Shown piece by piece: positions 35,170 to 44,400 of a stretch of 64,000 nt of DNA; the first letter of the stretch is position 1, and each line of letters opens with the position of its first letter. The stretch covers positions 30,374-94,373 of the forward strand of contig JBDNFW010000044.1 in assembly GCA_041689615.1 (NCBI GenBank), written 5' to 3'. This stretch comes from UBA7359 sp041689615. Its GTDB lineage: Bacteria; Pseudomonadota; Gammaproteobacteria; Eutrophobiales; Eutrophobiaceae. A program made the position numbers and the translations under genes. The notes below the pieces were generated by a model. That model saw only the letters and a program-made list of their open reading frames with translations, ran no database searches and was not told the DNA's origin.

Positions 35170-35844
35170 ATGTTTGACCCAGTAATTGCACCTTCAATTT
35201 TGTCTGCCGATATGGCCCGGCTCGGTGAAGACACCGCGGCTGTATTAGCGGCGGGCGCTGATTTTGTCCATGTCGATGTCATGGATAATCACTATGTGCC
35301 CAATTTGACCTTCGGACCCGTGGTGGTCAAAGCATTACGTGACTTTGGTATTTCGGCTCCAATTGATGTGCATTTAATGATCAAGCCTGTCGATCGGATT
35401 ATTCCGGAGTTTGCTGAAGCAGGTGCGAGCTTTATCACGTTTCATCCGGAAGCGTCGGAGCATATTGATCGGTCATTACAATTAATTCGTGATAACGGCT
35501 GTAAATCGGGTCTGGTATTTAACCCGGCAACACCGCTTGATGCGCTTGAATATGTTATGGATAAAGTCGATATGATTCTACTGATGTCGGTGAACCCCGG
35601 TTTTGGTGGGCAATCTTTTATTAATTCAGCTTTGGATAAACTCAAAATCGCTCGAAAATTTATTGACGATTCCGGTCGCGAAATCCGGCTTGAAATTGAT
35701 GGCGGCGTCAAAGTCGATAATATTCGCGAGATTGCCGAAGCTGGCGCAGATACCTTTGTTGCAGGTTCTGCCATTTTTAACAGCGATGATTACAAAGCAA
35801 CGATCACATCAATGCGAGAACAACTAAAATTAGCTAATAGCTAG
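35170..35844 (+). CDS. rpe: Ribulose-phosphate 3-epimerase
   Basis: Pentose phosphate enzyme that interconverts ribulose 5-phosphate and xylulose 5-phosphate; 224 residues. Family blocks APSILSADMARLGED, VDVMDNHYVPNLTFGP, VDMILLMSVNPGFGGQSF and EIDGGVKVDNI are all present. First gene of the rpe-gph-trp run, with gph starting 26 bases downstream. Confidence 0.97.
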   Translation: MFDPVIAPSILSADMARLGEDTAAVLAAGADFVHVDVMDNHYVPNLTFGPVVVKALRDFGISAPIDVHLMIKPVDRIIPEFAEAGASFITFHPEASEHIDRSLQLIRDNGCKSGLVFNPATPLDALEYVMDKVDMILLMSVNPGFGGQSFINSALDKLKIARKFIDDSGREIRLEIDGGVKVDNIREIAEAGADTFVAGSAIFNSDDYKATITSMREQLKLANS

Positions 35845-35870
35845 TACCCGATTTATTCATTTTTTATCTT

Positions 35871-36542
35871 ATGCCTATTAAAACTCCCGAACTGGTTTTA
35901 CTCGATCTTGACGGCACTTTAGTCGACTCAATACCTGATCTCGCCTATTCAGTTAATAAAACATTACTAGAATTATCAATGTCTGAAAGAGACATTAATA
36001 GTATTCGCAACTGGGTTGGTAATGGTATTGAAAAATTATTACATCGTGCATTAACTGATGACATCGATGGCGAAGCAGAATCAGAACTTTTTGATAACTC
36101 ATTTGAAAAATTTATGACTCACTATGCAGAAAACAACTGCGCTTTGAGTACCTGTTATCCAGGCGTTCGTGAAGGTATCGATTATCTGAAAACAAAAAAC
36201 ATAAAGATTGGTTGCGTTACTAATAAACGCGGACAATTTGTCGAACCGATTTTGGAAAAGCTCGGACTTATGGATGACATGAGTATTATTATTGCCGGCG
36301 ATACACTTGCTAAAAAGAAACCTGATCCTTTGCCACTATTACATGCTGCATCAACATCCGAAACGGATCCGAAACAATCATTAATGATTGGTGATTCTGA
36401 AAGTGATGTTAAAGCTGCACGCGCTGCTGGTTTCCAAATCGTTTGTGTGAGTTATGGTTATAACCACGGTAATGATATTCGTGATACAAATCCGGATGCC
36501 GTTGTTGATTCTCTGGCAGAATTACCACAGCTGTTTCATTAA
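35871..36542 (+). CDS. gph: Phosphoglycolate phosphatase
   Basis: HAD-superfamily phosphatase, 223 residues. The nucleophile motif DLDGTLVDS, the TNK motif (CVTNKRGQFVEPIL), the KKPDP lysine and the GDSESDVKAARAAG motif fit Gph, which removes 2-phosphoglycolate. Position between rpe and trpE is common in gammaproteobacteria. The TAA stop is followed at once by the inverted-repeat element in the gph-trpE gap. Confidence 0.92.
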   Translation: MPIKTPELVLLDLDGTLVDSIPDLAYSVNKTLLELSMSERDINSIRNWVGNGIEKLLHRALTDDIDGEAESELFDNSFEKFMTHYAENNCALSTCYPGVREGIDYLKTKNIKIGCVTNKRGQFVEPILEKLGLMDDMSIIIAGDTLAKKKPDPLPLLHAASTSETDPKQSLMIGDSESDVKAARAAGFQIVCVSYGYNHGNDIRDTNPDAVVDSLAELPQLFH

Positions 36543-36543
36543 T

Positions 36544-36705
36544 AGAGGCTATTCGGTGATAATGAATCGAAGTGAAAATGTTCCTATTCGAGGCTATTTT
36601 TATGCGCGATTGAGGAGAATAGTCATTCTATTTAACGAAATTGCCCATGAAAATAGGCCGAAAAGGGGCATTTGCAGCCGATTAACTTATTGCCGAACAG
36701 CCTCT
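36544..36705. repeat. Inverted-repeat element filling the gph-trpE gap
   Basis: The outer arms AGAGGCTATTCGG (36544-36556) and CCGAACAGCCTCT (36693-36705) pair at 12 of 13 positions. An inner pair (GGCTATTTTTATG and CATGAAAATAGGCC) and a small hairpin (AATAG/CTATT) are nested inside. The unit spans from one base after the gph stop to two bases before trpE. It leaves no clear ribosome site for trpE outside it. Confidence 0.75.
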
Positions 36706-36707
36706 GT

Positions 36708-38186
36708 ATGATTAACGAAACTGAATTCAATCAGCTCGCGAAACAAGGATACAACCGTATTCCTTTAATGCGCGAAGTGTTGGCTGATCTCGATACGCCA
36801 CTTAGTACTTATATGAAACTGTGTGCTGCTCCCTATTCCTATTTATTTGAATCAGTACAAGGCGGCGAAAAATGGGGACGTTATTCCATTATAGGTTTAC
36901 CTGCGAAAAAAGTTATTACAGCCAATGCGAATCAAATAACAATTAAAGAAAATGGCAATCTTATTGAAGAATATAAGGTTGATGATCCATTAGCGGAAAT
37001 AGAAAAGATTCAGCAAACCTATAAGGTCGCTGAGATTGAAGGCATGCCGCGTTTTAATGGCGGGCTAGTCGGTTATTTTGGTTACGAAACAATTCGCTAT
37101 ATCGAACCGCGTTTAAATAAAAACGATAAAGACGATCCGATCGGATCGCCTGATGTTTTATTAATGGTATCTGATGAAGTCGTTGTGTTTGATAATCTTG
37201 GCGGCAAACTTTTTATTATTGTTCATGCCGACCCGAGTAATAACGATGCCTTCGCGAAAGCACATCAACGTCTTGATGAATTAGTTGAGTCACTTGCCAA
37301 TAAACATATTGATAAAATAAAATCGAACGTTTCTCGCACCGTAAATGAAAAAGATTTTGTTTCAGGCTTTACCCAGGAAAATTATGAAGCTGCTGTCGAT
37401 AGAATAAAAGAATATATTGTTGAAGGTGATGCCATGCAAGTGGTTTTGTCGCAACGTCTTTCTATTCCGTTTGAATCAGAACCGGTTAATCTCTATCGTG
37501 CATTACGTTGTCTTAACCCTTCGCCTTATATGTATTTTCTTGATCTGGACGATTTTCAAATTGTTGGTTCATCCCCGGAAATTCTGGTTCGACTTGAAGA
37601 TGACATAGTAACCGTCAGACCGATTGCTGGAACACGTCCCCGCGGTAAAACCGAAGAAGAAGACATAGCGCTGGAAAAAGATTTGTTAGCCGATCCAAAA
37701 GAACTGGCCGAACATTTAATGTTGATTGATTTAGGCCGCAATGATGCGGGTCGTGTTGCCGAAATGGGGAGCGTCACATTAACTGATAAAATGATTATCG
37801 AACGTTATTCGCATGTCATGCATATCGTCTCGAATGTCACCGGTAAATTAAAAGAAGGAATGAGTGCGATAGATGTCTTACGTGCAACCTTTCCTGCAGG
37901 TACTGTTTCCGGTGCGCCAAAGATTCGTGCCATGGAAATTATTGATGAATTGGAACCGGTTAAACGCGGCGTTTATTCAGGTGCAGTCGGTTATTTATCG
38001 TGGAACGGAAATATGGATACCGCTATTGCTATCCGTACCGCGGTGATTAAAGATAAGACCTTGCATATACAAGCGGGCGCAGGCATTGTCGCCGATTCCG
38101 TACCCCGAAATGAATGGGACGAAACAATGAATAAAGGCCGTGCGATTTTCAGAGCCGTTAGTCTGGCCGAAAAAGGCCTAACTTAA
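36708..38186 (+). CDS. trpE: Anthranilate synthase component I
   Basis: Chorismate-binding subunit, 492 residues from the ATG at 36708 (an upstream in-frame start lies within the inverted-repeat element). Conserved blocks include SPYMYFLDLDDFQIVGSSPE, TVRPIAGTRPRGKTEEED, LIDLGRNDAGRVAEMG and FPAGTVSGAPKIRAME. It works with TrpG to make anthranilate. No Trp-rich leader peptide is seen upstream. Confidence 0.97.
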   Translation: MINETEFNQLAKQGYNRIPLMREVLADLDTPLSTYMKLCAAPYSYLFESVQGGEKWGRYSIIGLPAKKVITANANQITIKENGNLIEEYKVDDPLAEIEKIQQTYKVAEIEGMPRFNGGLVGYFGYETIRYIEPRLNKNDKDDPIGSPDVLLMVSDEVVVFDNLGGKLFIIVHADPSNNDAFAKAHQRLDELVESLANKHIDKIKSNVSRTVNEKDFVSGFTQENYEAAVDRIKEYIVEGDAMQVVLSQRLSIPFESEPVNLYRALRCLNPSPYMYFLDLDDFQIVGSSPEILVRLEDDIVTVRPIAGTRPRGKTEEEDIALEKDLLADPKELAEHLMLIDLGRNDAGRVAEMGSVTLTDKMIIERYSHVMHIVSNVTGKLKEGMSAIDVLRATFPAGTVSGAPKIRAMEIIDELEPVKRGVYSGAVGYLSWNGNMDTAIAIRTAVIKDKTLHIQAGAGIVADSVPRNEWDETMNKGRAIFRAVSLAEKGLT

Positions 38187-38213
38187 TTTCAGGGCATAAT
38201 TTAAGGTAACGCT

Positions 38214-38795
38214 ATGTTATTAATGATCGACAACTACGATTCCTTTACCTATAACCTGGTTCAATATTTTGGTGAACTGGGACAAGACGTTCAGGTTTAT
38301 CGTAATGATAAAATTTCGATTGGAGGGATTGAGAAACTCGCGCCCGATCATATCGTCATTTCTCCCGGCCCTTGTACGCCAAATGAAGCAGGCATTTCCA
38401 TTGATGTTATTAATTATTTCAAAGGTAAGATTCCATTACTGGGTGTTTGCCTTGGTCATCAAAGTATTGGCCAAGCATTTGGCGGAAAGATAGTTCATGC
38501 ACATGACATCATGCACGGTAAAACATCGGACATTTATCATAACAGTACCGATGTCTTTAAAGGATTTGAAAATCCATATACCGCAACCCGTTATCACTCA
38601 CTTGTGATCGAAAAAGAATCTCTGCCGGATTGTTTTGAAATTACCGCATGGACACAAACCAAAGACGGCGACATGGATGAAATCATGGGCATTAAACATA
38701 AAGAACTGGCGATATCAGGAGTTCAGTTTCATCCCGAGTCAATTCTGACATCATATGGTCATGAATTATTGTCAAACTTTCTTAGCAACTCTTAA
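38214..38795 (+). CDS. trpG: Anthranilate synthase component II (glutamine amidotransferase)
   Basis: Class I glutamine amidotransferase, 193 residues. The catalytic Cys is in LLGVCLGHQSIGQAFGG, and the His-Glu pair is in SGVQFHPESILT. It supplies ammonia to TrpE and may also serve PabB, as in relatives with one shared subunit. In tight order with trpD, 16 bases apart. Confidence 0.96.
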   Translation: MLLMIDNYDSFTYNLVQYFGELGQDVQVYRNDKISIGGIEKLAPDHIVISPGPCTPNEAGISIDVINYFKGKIPLLGVCLGHQSIGQAFGGKIVHAHDIMHGKTSDIYHNSTDVFKGFENPYTATRYHSLVIEKESLPDCFEITAWTQTKDGDMDEIMGIKHKELAISGVQFHPESILTSYGHELLSNFLSNS

Positions 38796-38811
38796 TTAAT
38801 ATAGTAGTTAG

Positions 38812-39834
38812 ATGAATATCCAAACAGCAATTAACGAAGTGATCAGCGGCAATAATTTAAGCCGCGCTGATATGCATGTGGTTATGAAAACTATTATGCA
38901 AGGTGAAGCTACGCCGGCACAAATTGGTGGCTTATTGGTTGCTCTACGTTTAAAAGGCGAAAGTGTTGATGAAATTACAGCAGCCGCTGAAGTAATGCGC
39001 GAACTTGCTGAAAAAGTAAACGTTGATAAAACAAATTTGGTTGATACTTGTGGTACTGGTGGTGATGGTGCCAATACATTTAATATCTCAACCACATCTG
39101 CATTTGTTGTTGCTGCCTCAGGTGCCAAAGTTGCTAAACACGGTAACCGTTCTGTTTCGAGTAAATCCGGTAGTGCTGATGTATTGGAAGCAGCGGGTGT
39201 TAATCTGGAATTAAATGCTGAACAGGTTGTAAGTTGTATTGAGAATGTTGGCATCGGTTTTATGTTTGCGCCGATGCATCACAGTGCCATGAAACATGCG
39301 ATTGGCCCTCGTCGTGAACTCGGTATTCGTACTTTATTTAATGTACTCGGGCCACTTACTAATCCTGCCGGTGCGCCTAACCAAGTGATTGGTGTGTTTA
39401 GTAACGATTGGCTTAATCCGCTTGCTGAAACGTTAAAACAACTCGGTAGTGAACATGTATTAGTGGTTCATGCCGCAGATGGTCTTGATGAAATCAGTAT
39501 TTCAGCAAAGACCTATATCGCAGAATTAAAAGATGGGCAAATCAATAACTATGAAATCAGTCCTGTCGATTTCGATATGGAACTACAAGATATCTCAACA
39601 TTAGCAGTTAATGGTGTTGATGATAGTTTAAATAGAATGCTATCTGTATTAGATAGTACCGATGGAGCAGCAAAAGATATTGTTTGCCTTAATGCCGGCG
39701 CTGCCATTTATGCCGCTGGTCTTGCCGATTCAATTAAAGACGGTGTATCTAAAGCGATTTCAAATATCGAATCAGGCGCTGCAAAACAAAAGCTCGAACA
39801 ACTTATACAACATAGCCAATCATTTAAAGCCTAG
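38812..39834 (+). CDS. trpD: Anthranilate phosphoribosyltransferase
   Basis: It transfers phosphoribose from PRPP to anthranilate; 340 residues. PRPP-binding DTCGTGGDGANTFNIS and KHGNRSVSSKSGSADVLEA are intact, as is GPRRELGIRTLFNVLGPLTN. trpC begins 4 bases after its stop. Confidence 0.97.
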   Translation: MNIQTAINEVISGNNLSRADMHVVMKTIMQGEATPAQIGGLLVALRLKGESVDEITAAAEVMRELAEKVNVDKTNLVDTCGTGGDGANTFNISTTSAFVVAASGAKVAKHGNRSVSSKSGSADVLEAAGVNLELNAEQVVSCIENVGIGFMFAPMHHSAMKHAIGPRRELGIRTLFNVLGPLTNPAGAPNQVIGVFSNDWLNPLAETLKQLGSEHVLVVHAADGLDEISISAKTYIAELKDGQINNYEISPVDFDMELQDISTLAVNGVDDSLNRMLSVLDSTDGAAKDIVCLNAGAAIYAAGLADSIKDGVSKAISNIESGAAKQKLEQLIQHSQSFKA

Positions 39835-39838
39835 TCTT

Positions 39839-40645
39839 ATGCAAGAAAATACACCTGATATATTAAAAAACATTCTTACTTATAAAGCAGAATACGTTGC
39901 TCATTGCAAAAGAAGTATCTCGGTTAAAGAAATGCAACATCGTGCGGAAGATTGTGAATCAAAATATGGCTTTACTGATTCATTGCTTAGAACAATCGAA
40001 GAAGGCAAGCCTGGTATTATTGCTGAAATAAAAAAAGCATCGCCAAGTAAAGGTATCATTCGTGAGAACTTCAAACCGAAAGAAATTGCCAAAAGTTATG
40101 ATAAGGCTGGAGCTTGTTGTTTATCCGTATTAACTGATATTCAATTCTTTCAAGGATCAGATGATTATTTAAAACAAGCACGCACGGCTTGCGAGTTACC
40201 AATCATACGCAAAGATTTTATGATTGATCCTTATCAAATATATGAAGCAAAAGTCATTGGTGCAGATGCCATTTTGATTATTGTCTCAGCCTTATCCGAT
40301 ATGCAGATGCAGGATCTGGTCGGTGTTTCGAATGAAATTGGTCTGGATGTTTTGGTCGAAGTGCATGATCGCGAAGAACTGGAACGTGGTATGATGTTGC
40401 GCACACCTCTAATAGGTATCAACAACCGAAATCTACATACTTTTGATACAGATCTCGAAACAACATTAAGCCTATTGGTAGACGTTTTTCATGATCGTAC
40501 TGTTGTTACCGAAAGCGGAATACACACTCAGGACGACGTTAAATTAATGCGTAAAAATAATGTAAATGCATTCCTTGTTGGTGAAGCATTTATGAAAGCA
40601 AAAGATCCAGGCGAAGAACTGAAGAATCTATTTTTCTCGGATTAA
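39839..40645 (+). CDS. trpC: Indole-3-glycerol-phosphate synthase
   Basis: TIM-barrel enzyme that forms indole-glycerol phosphate; 268 residues from the ATG at 39839, four bases after trpD. Family motifs: IIAEIKKASPSKGIIRENF, IRKDFMIDPYQIYEAKVIGADAILII and INNRNLHTFDTDL. It is not fused to TrpF. trpF, trpB and trpA are not in the window. Confidence 0.96.
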   Translation: MQENTPDILKNILTYKAEYVAHCKRSISVKEMQHRAEDCESKYGFTDSLLRTIEEGKPGIIAEIKKASPSKGIIRENFKPKEIAKSYDKAGACCLSVLTDIQFFQGSDDYLKQARTACELPIIRKDFMIDPYQIYEAKVIGADAILIIVSALSDMQMQDLVGVSNEIGLDVLVEVHDREELERGMMLRTPLIGINNRNLHTFDTDLETTLSLLVDVFHDRTVVTESGIHTQDDVKLMRKNNVNAFLVGEAFMKAKDPGEELKNLFFSD

Positions 40646-40676
40646 TTCAACACTTACCTATGCAGGAGTTACTTCT

Positions 40677-41561
40677 ATGTTTACTCGTAAAATTGACATT
40701 ATATTAAGCACACTACTCTCATTATTATTATTTAATTCAGCTATTGCTGATGCGGAAACTTTAGAACTTTCCTGGGAACTAGACGGTCTTTCTAATCCAG
40801 AGTCTGTTGTCTACGATCCACAATTGAATATTCTTTTCGTTTCTAATGTCAATGGTGGGCCGAATGATAAAGACAACAACGGTTTCATTTCTATTGTTTC
40901 AATCAACGGTAATATGTTGAACGAAAAATGGGTTGAAGGATTAAATGCTCCTAAAGGACTCGCTCTACATGATCGCACACTTTACGTTGCCGATATTGAT
41001 GAGCTTGTTGCTATTGATGTTGAGCATGGACGTATTACCAATCGATACAAAGTCGATGATGCAAAATTTTTAAATGATGTTACTGCTGCAGATAACGGCG
41101 ATGTTTATGTTTCGGATATGGTGTTAAATCGTATTCACAAATTAAACGGAGATGATTTTCAAATCTGGATTGAGTCAGAAGAACTTGAAAACCCGAATGG
41201 TCTACACTTCACTGAAGACGATATTATTGTTGGTAGTTGGGGCAAGATGACAGATGGTTTTGCTACTGAAGTTGCCGGACATTTAAAACGTATTTCTATT
41301 AACACTAAAAATATTTCACCTATTGGCGATGGTTCTCCTGTCGGAAATCTGGATGGCGTTGAAGGTAGTGATGAAACTGGTTTCTATGTTACCGATTGGT
41401 TAAACGGCGGACTTTTTTATATTGAAGCTAACGGTAACACGACAAAATTACTGGAACTCAGTCAAGGAAGTGCCGATCATGAGTTAATCAAAAAGAAAAA
41501 CATGATCCTGATCCCGATGATGAAAGACAATAAACTTTTATCTTACAAGATAATTAATTAA
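40677..41561 (+). CDS. Exported SMP-30/gluconolactonase-like beta-propeller protein
   Basis: A 294-residue protein with a signal peptide (cut after about residue 25, SAIADA) and a six-bladed propeller similar to SMP-30/Gluconolactonase proteins: ESVVYDPQLNILFVSNVNGG, APKGLALHDRTLYVADID, NDVTAADNGDVYVSDM. Predicted periplasmic. Substrate not evident. It follows trpC by 31 bases with a GGAG ribosome site, so could be cotranscribed, but there is no functional link to tryptophan. Confidence 0.75.
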   Translation: MFTRKIDIILSTLLSLLLFNSAIADAETLELSWELDGLSNPESVVYDPQLNILFVSNVNGGPNDKDNNGFISIVSINGNMLNEKWVEGLNAPKGLALHDRTLYVADIDELVAIDVEHGRITNRYKVDDAKFLNDVTAADNGDVYVSDMVLNRIHKLNGDDFQIWIESEELENPNGLHFTEDDIIVGSWGKMTDGFATEVAGHLKRISINTKNISPIGDGSPVGNLDGVEGSDETGFYVTDWLNGGLFYIEANGNTTKLLELSQGSADHELIKKKNMILIPMMKDNKLLSYKIIN

Positions 41562-41592
41562 ATCATTAGGTTACTTAATACCAAGAGGAAAA

Positions 41593-42216
41593 ATGAAAAC
41601 TTTAACTAAAGAAGCACAAGATGCCATTACACCTGAAATAGCATTTAATTTATTAGTAGAAGGCAATAAACGCTTTATTAACAACTTGAAAGCAAACCGT
41701 AATTTATTACAACAAGCAAATGAAACTTCAGATGGACAACATCCCTTCGCCATAATACTAAGTTGTATAGATTCACGAACTTCTGCTGAGTTAATTTTTG
41801 ATCAAGGCTTAGGCGATATATTTAGTGTGCGTATAGCCGGAAATATTATCAACGAAGATATTTTAGGAAGCATGGAATTTGCCTGCAAAGTAGCTGGCTC
41901 TAAAATAGTTATTGTATTGGGTCATTCTCAATGTGGTGCCGTTAAAGGTGCGTGCGATCATATTGAAATGGGAAACCTGACTGCCTTACTTTCAAAAATA
42001 CGTCCTGCAGTTGAAGATGAAACAACAGTACTAGAAAATCGAAATTCAACAAATCCCGAATTTGTTGAAAAAGTGACTCTCATCAATGTAAACCGAGTAA
42101 TGAAAAGCATTATAGAAAGAAGTCCGATTTTAAAGGAAATGAACGAAAAAAATGAAATACAGATTATTGGTGGTGTTCATGATTTGTTTACCGGAAAAGT
42201 AACTTTCAGCGTTTAA
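41593..42216 (+). CDS. Beta-class carbonic anhydrase
   Basis: Zinc enzyme interconverting CO2 and bicarbonate; 207 residues, no signal peptide. The zinc ligands and catalytic dyad are in ILSCIDSRTSAELIFD (C, D, R) and VLGHSQCGAVKGACD (H, C). In the gene-end region a hairpin with a T-run ends transcription. Confidence 0.93.
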   Translation: MKTLTKEAQDAITPEIAFNLLVEGNKRFINNLKANRNLLQQANETSDGQHPFAIILSCIDSRTSAELIFDQGLGDIFSVRIAGNIINEDILGSMEFACKVAGSKIVIVLGHSQCGAVKGACDHIEMGNLTALLSKIRPAVEDETTVLENRNSTNPEFVEKVTLINVNRVMKSIIERSPILKEMNEKNEIQIIGGVHDLFTGKVTFSV

Positions 42217-42232
42217 TAACGCTACTTTTTTC
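42208..42232 (+). terminator. Rho-independent terminator of the carbonic anhydrase gene
   Basis: AGCGTT-TAAT-AACGCT followed by ACTTTTTT; the stop codon TAA lies in the loop. A second hairpin at 42237-42276 (AAATGCATCAGGCC paired with GGTCTGATGCGTTT) lies just after and may back it up. The rest of the gap to 42447 shows nothing recognisable. Confidence 0.7.
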
Positions 42233-42447
42233 TAACAAATGCATCAGGCCCAACAAAGTGTAGGTCTGATGCGTTTGATGCCTAAAAAGATACAACCGTT
42301 TTTCTTAAAGGTTTATCCCTCGTTTTTTAACTTCTTCTGGTCAAGTCTTATTCCAAATTAGACTAATCATAGTATTTAATATTCTTTTTCTGTCGAATGA
42401 CTTGTTGATAACGTGCGCTGCCCTTATCCCACGGACTTTAAAACTAT

Positions 42448-43425
42448 ATGAAATTTCGCAACCTTGACCTTTCGAACAACCCTATTAACCAGGAACATCT
42501 GGAAATAGGAATACCCCTTGTTGAGGAATCCGTTACCCATTCAGAGGAACATCCTATATTGAATATGGCTATGTGGTTGGCTTTATTTTTACTAACCGCC
42601 ACATTAATCTACTTTTGCTATCGCCTGTTATCCGGCAACGGTGTTATCGGTACAAAACAGATTATTGTTGAAGCATTAGCCAGCGACGTATTCTGGTGGT
42701 CTTTACTGGTCGGATTAATAGCACAGATTATCGATGGCGCACTGGGGATGGCGTATGGGATTACCGCCACAACATTTTTACTGGCGACAGGATTGAGTCC
42801 GGCGATAGCCAGCGCCAGTGTTCATATTGCTGAAGTTTTTACCACAGGTGTTTCAGGAATATCACATGTCAAACTTGGTAACGTCAACAAGACCCTCTTT
42901 TTAAAACTGCTCTTTCCGGGGATACTCGGCGCGGTAATAGGTGCCTACATATTAACGTCCGTAGATGGTAATTTTATAAAGCCATTTATTTCTCTTTACT
43001 TGTTAATTATGGGTTTTTATCTCCTCAGCAAAGTATTTCTAAAAATATATAAACATAAACATGAGATAAAACATGTTGCCAAGCTAGGGTTCTTTGGAGG
43101 TTTGGTAGATACTCTAGGTGGAGGTGGATGGGGTCCAGTCGTAACAACCACATTGATCAGTTCATCCAGTAATCCACGTTTAACTATCGGCACAGTAAAT
43201 TTTGTTGAATTTTTTCTGACGTTTGCCAGTGCTATAGCATTTTTACTTTTAATTGGTGACGTACCATGGGTTGTTGTCTCTGGCCTTGTCATAGGAGGCG
43301 TCTTCGCAGCTCCATTTGCAGCAGTTTTATGCAAAAAAGTCCCGGCAAAATTATTAATGGTGCTCGTGGGGATACTGATTATAATTGTCAGTACCTACAA
43401 TATATATAACACTATTTTGACCTAA
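42448..43425 (+). CDS. TauE/SafE family anion exporter
   Basis: A 325-residue membrane protein with an N-terminal extension (about 1-60, one extra membrane segment at 39-60) and the TauE/SafE repeats: LIAQIIDGALGMAYGIT (about 90-106) and FFGGLVDTLGGGGWGPV (about 213-229). Members export sulfite, sulfoacetate or related anions; the substrate here is unknown. Confidence 0.88.
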   Translation: MKFRNLDLSNNPINQEHLEIGIPLVEESVTHSEEHPILNMAMWLALFLLTATLIYFCYRLLSGNGVIGTKQIIVEALASDVFWWSLLVGLIAQIIDGALGMAYGITATTFLLATGLSPAIASASVHIAEVFTTGVSGISHVKLGNVNKTLFLKLLFPGILGAVIGAYILTSVDGNFIKPFISLYLLIMGFYLLSKVFLKIYKHKHEIKHVAKLGFFGGLVDTLGGGGWGPVVTTTLISSSSNPRLTIGTVNFVEFFLTFASAIAFLLLIGDVPWVVVSGLVIGGVFAAPFAAVLCKKVPAKLLMVLVGILIIIVSTYNIYNTILT

Positions 43426-43488
43426 CAATACCATTGTTTCGATCAAAGGTAATATTCTAAAACTAAGAACAAATATTCAATTTTTATT

Positions 43489-44193
43489 ATGCAAAAAAAG
43501 TATTTAGGTTTTGATATAGAAACCGCCAAAATTCTTCCTGATGATTTTGGCGATCTACATGATCATCGTCCACTAGGAATTAGTTGCGCTGCTGTCTGGT
43601 GTGAAGATAAAGGACAAGCTGAAGTGTTTTATACCAAAGAGACAAGCGGCAATGCCGCTGAAAAAATGAGCATTAACGACTTATCACAATTGGTTGACTT
43701 CCTTATTGAGAAAACCAAACAAGGCTATACCATCGTCACGCATAACGGTCTTGGTTTTGACTTTGATCTTCTTGGAGAAGAATCAGGAAGACTTGATGAT
43801 TGTCGTGACCTTGCTTTAAATCATATCGACATGATGTTTCATTTCTTTTGTGGCAAAGGTTTTGCCATTGGACTAAATGCTGCTGCAAAATCAATTGGCA
43901 TTAGTAAACCAGAAGACATAGATGGATCGGTCGCACCTAAGTTATGGAAAGAAGGACATCATAAACAAGTGTTGGATTATGTTTCTCAGGACTGTCGTTT
44001 AACTTTGGATGTCGCCTTGACTAGCGAAAAGAATAAGAAAATAACATGGATCACTCGTAAAGGTTCAACTTCTTATTTTTCAATTCCAGCAGGTTGGTTA
44101 CCAGTGATTGAAGCAATGGAACTACCCTTGCCAGATACCTCATGGATGGACAATGCGTGGGAAAGATCAAAATTTACAGGATGGTTAAAATAA
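43489..44193 (+). CDS. 3'-5' exonuclease-like (DnaQ/RNase H fold) protein
   Basis: A 234-residue protein with DEDD-type exonuclease motifs: FDIETAK (about 8-14), THNGLGFDFDLLG (about 84-96) and DYVSQDCRLTLDVA (about 162-175). It matches predicted PolB-type exonuclease domains. It has no polymerase domain. Role unknown. Confidence 0.75.
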   Translation: MQKKYLGFDIETAKILPDDFGDLHDHRPLGISCAAVWCEDKGQAEVFYTKETSGNAAEKMSINDLSQLVDFLIEKTKQGYTIVTHNGLGFDFDLLGEESGRLDDCRDLALNHIDMMFHFFCGKGFAIGLNAAAKSIGISKPEDIDGSVAPKLWKEGHHKQVLDYVSQDCRLTLDVALTSEKNKKITWITRKGSTSYFSIPAGWLPVIEAMELPLPDTSWMDNAWERSKFTGWLK

Positions 44194-44400
44194 ACTGTTT
44201 TATTTTTTTAGCCATTATTTTTCAACTTTTTCTTCTCGCCGCTTAAGCACTTTTCCATTTTAAGTAAAAACTGCTGCTTGGCAAAAGCATGATTTTGCCT
44301 GTATTTTTTAAACCGTGAAAATTCATTCGTTCCTAAGTCCTGAGCAACGTGTTAGCTTGCTTCTCCATCCTTTGGTGGAATACTACAAAAGGAAACAAAA

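Noticed and set aside
36544..36707. Possible trp attenuator leader peptide
   Set aside because: No short frame with tandem Trp codons is present; only the inverted-repeat structure is seen.
39662..39838. N-terminal extension of trpC into trpD
   Set aside because: It overlaps trpD coding sequence by over 170 bases; the ATG at 39839 fits IGPS N-termini and the operon spacing.
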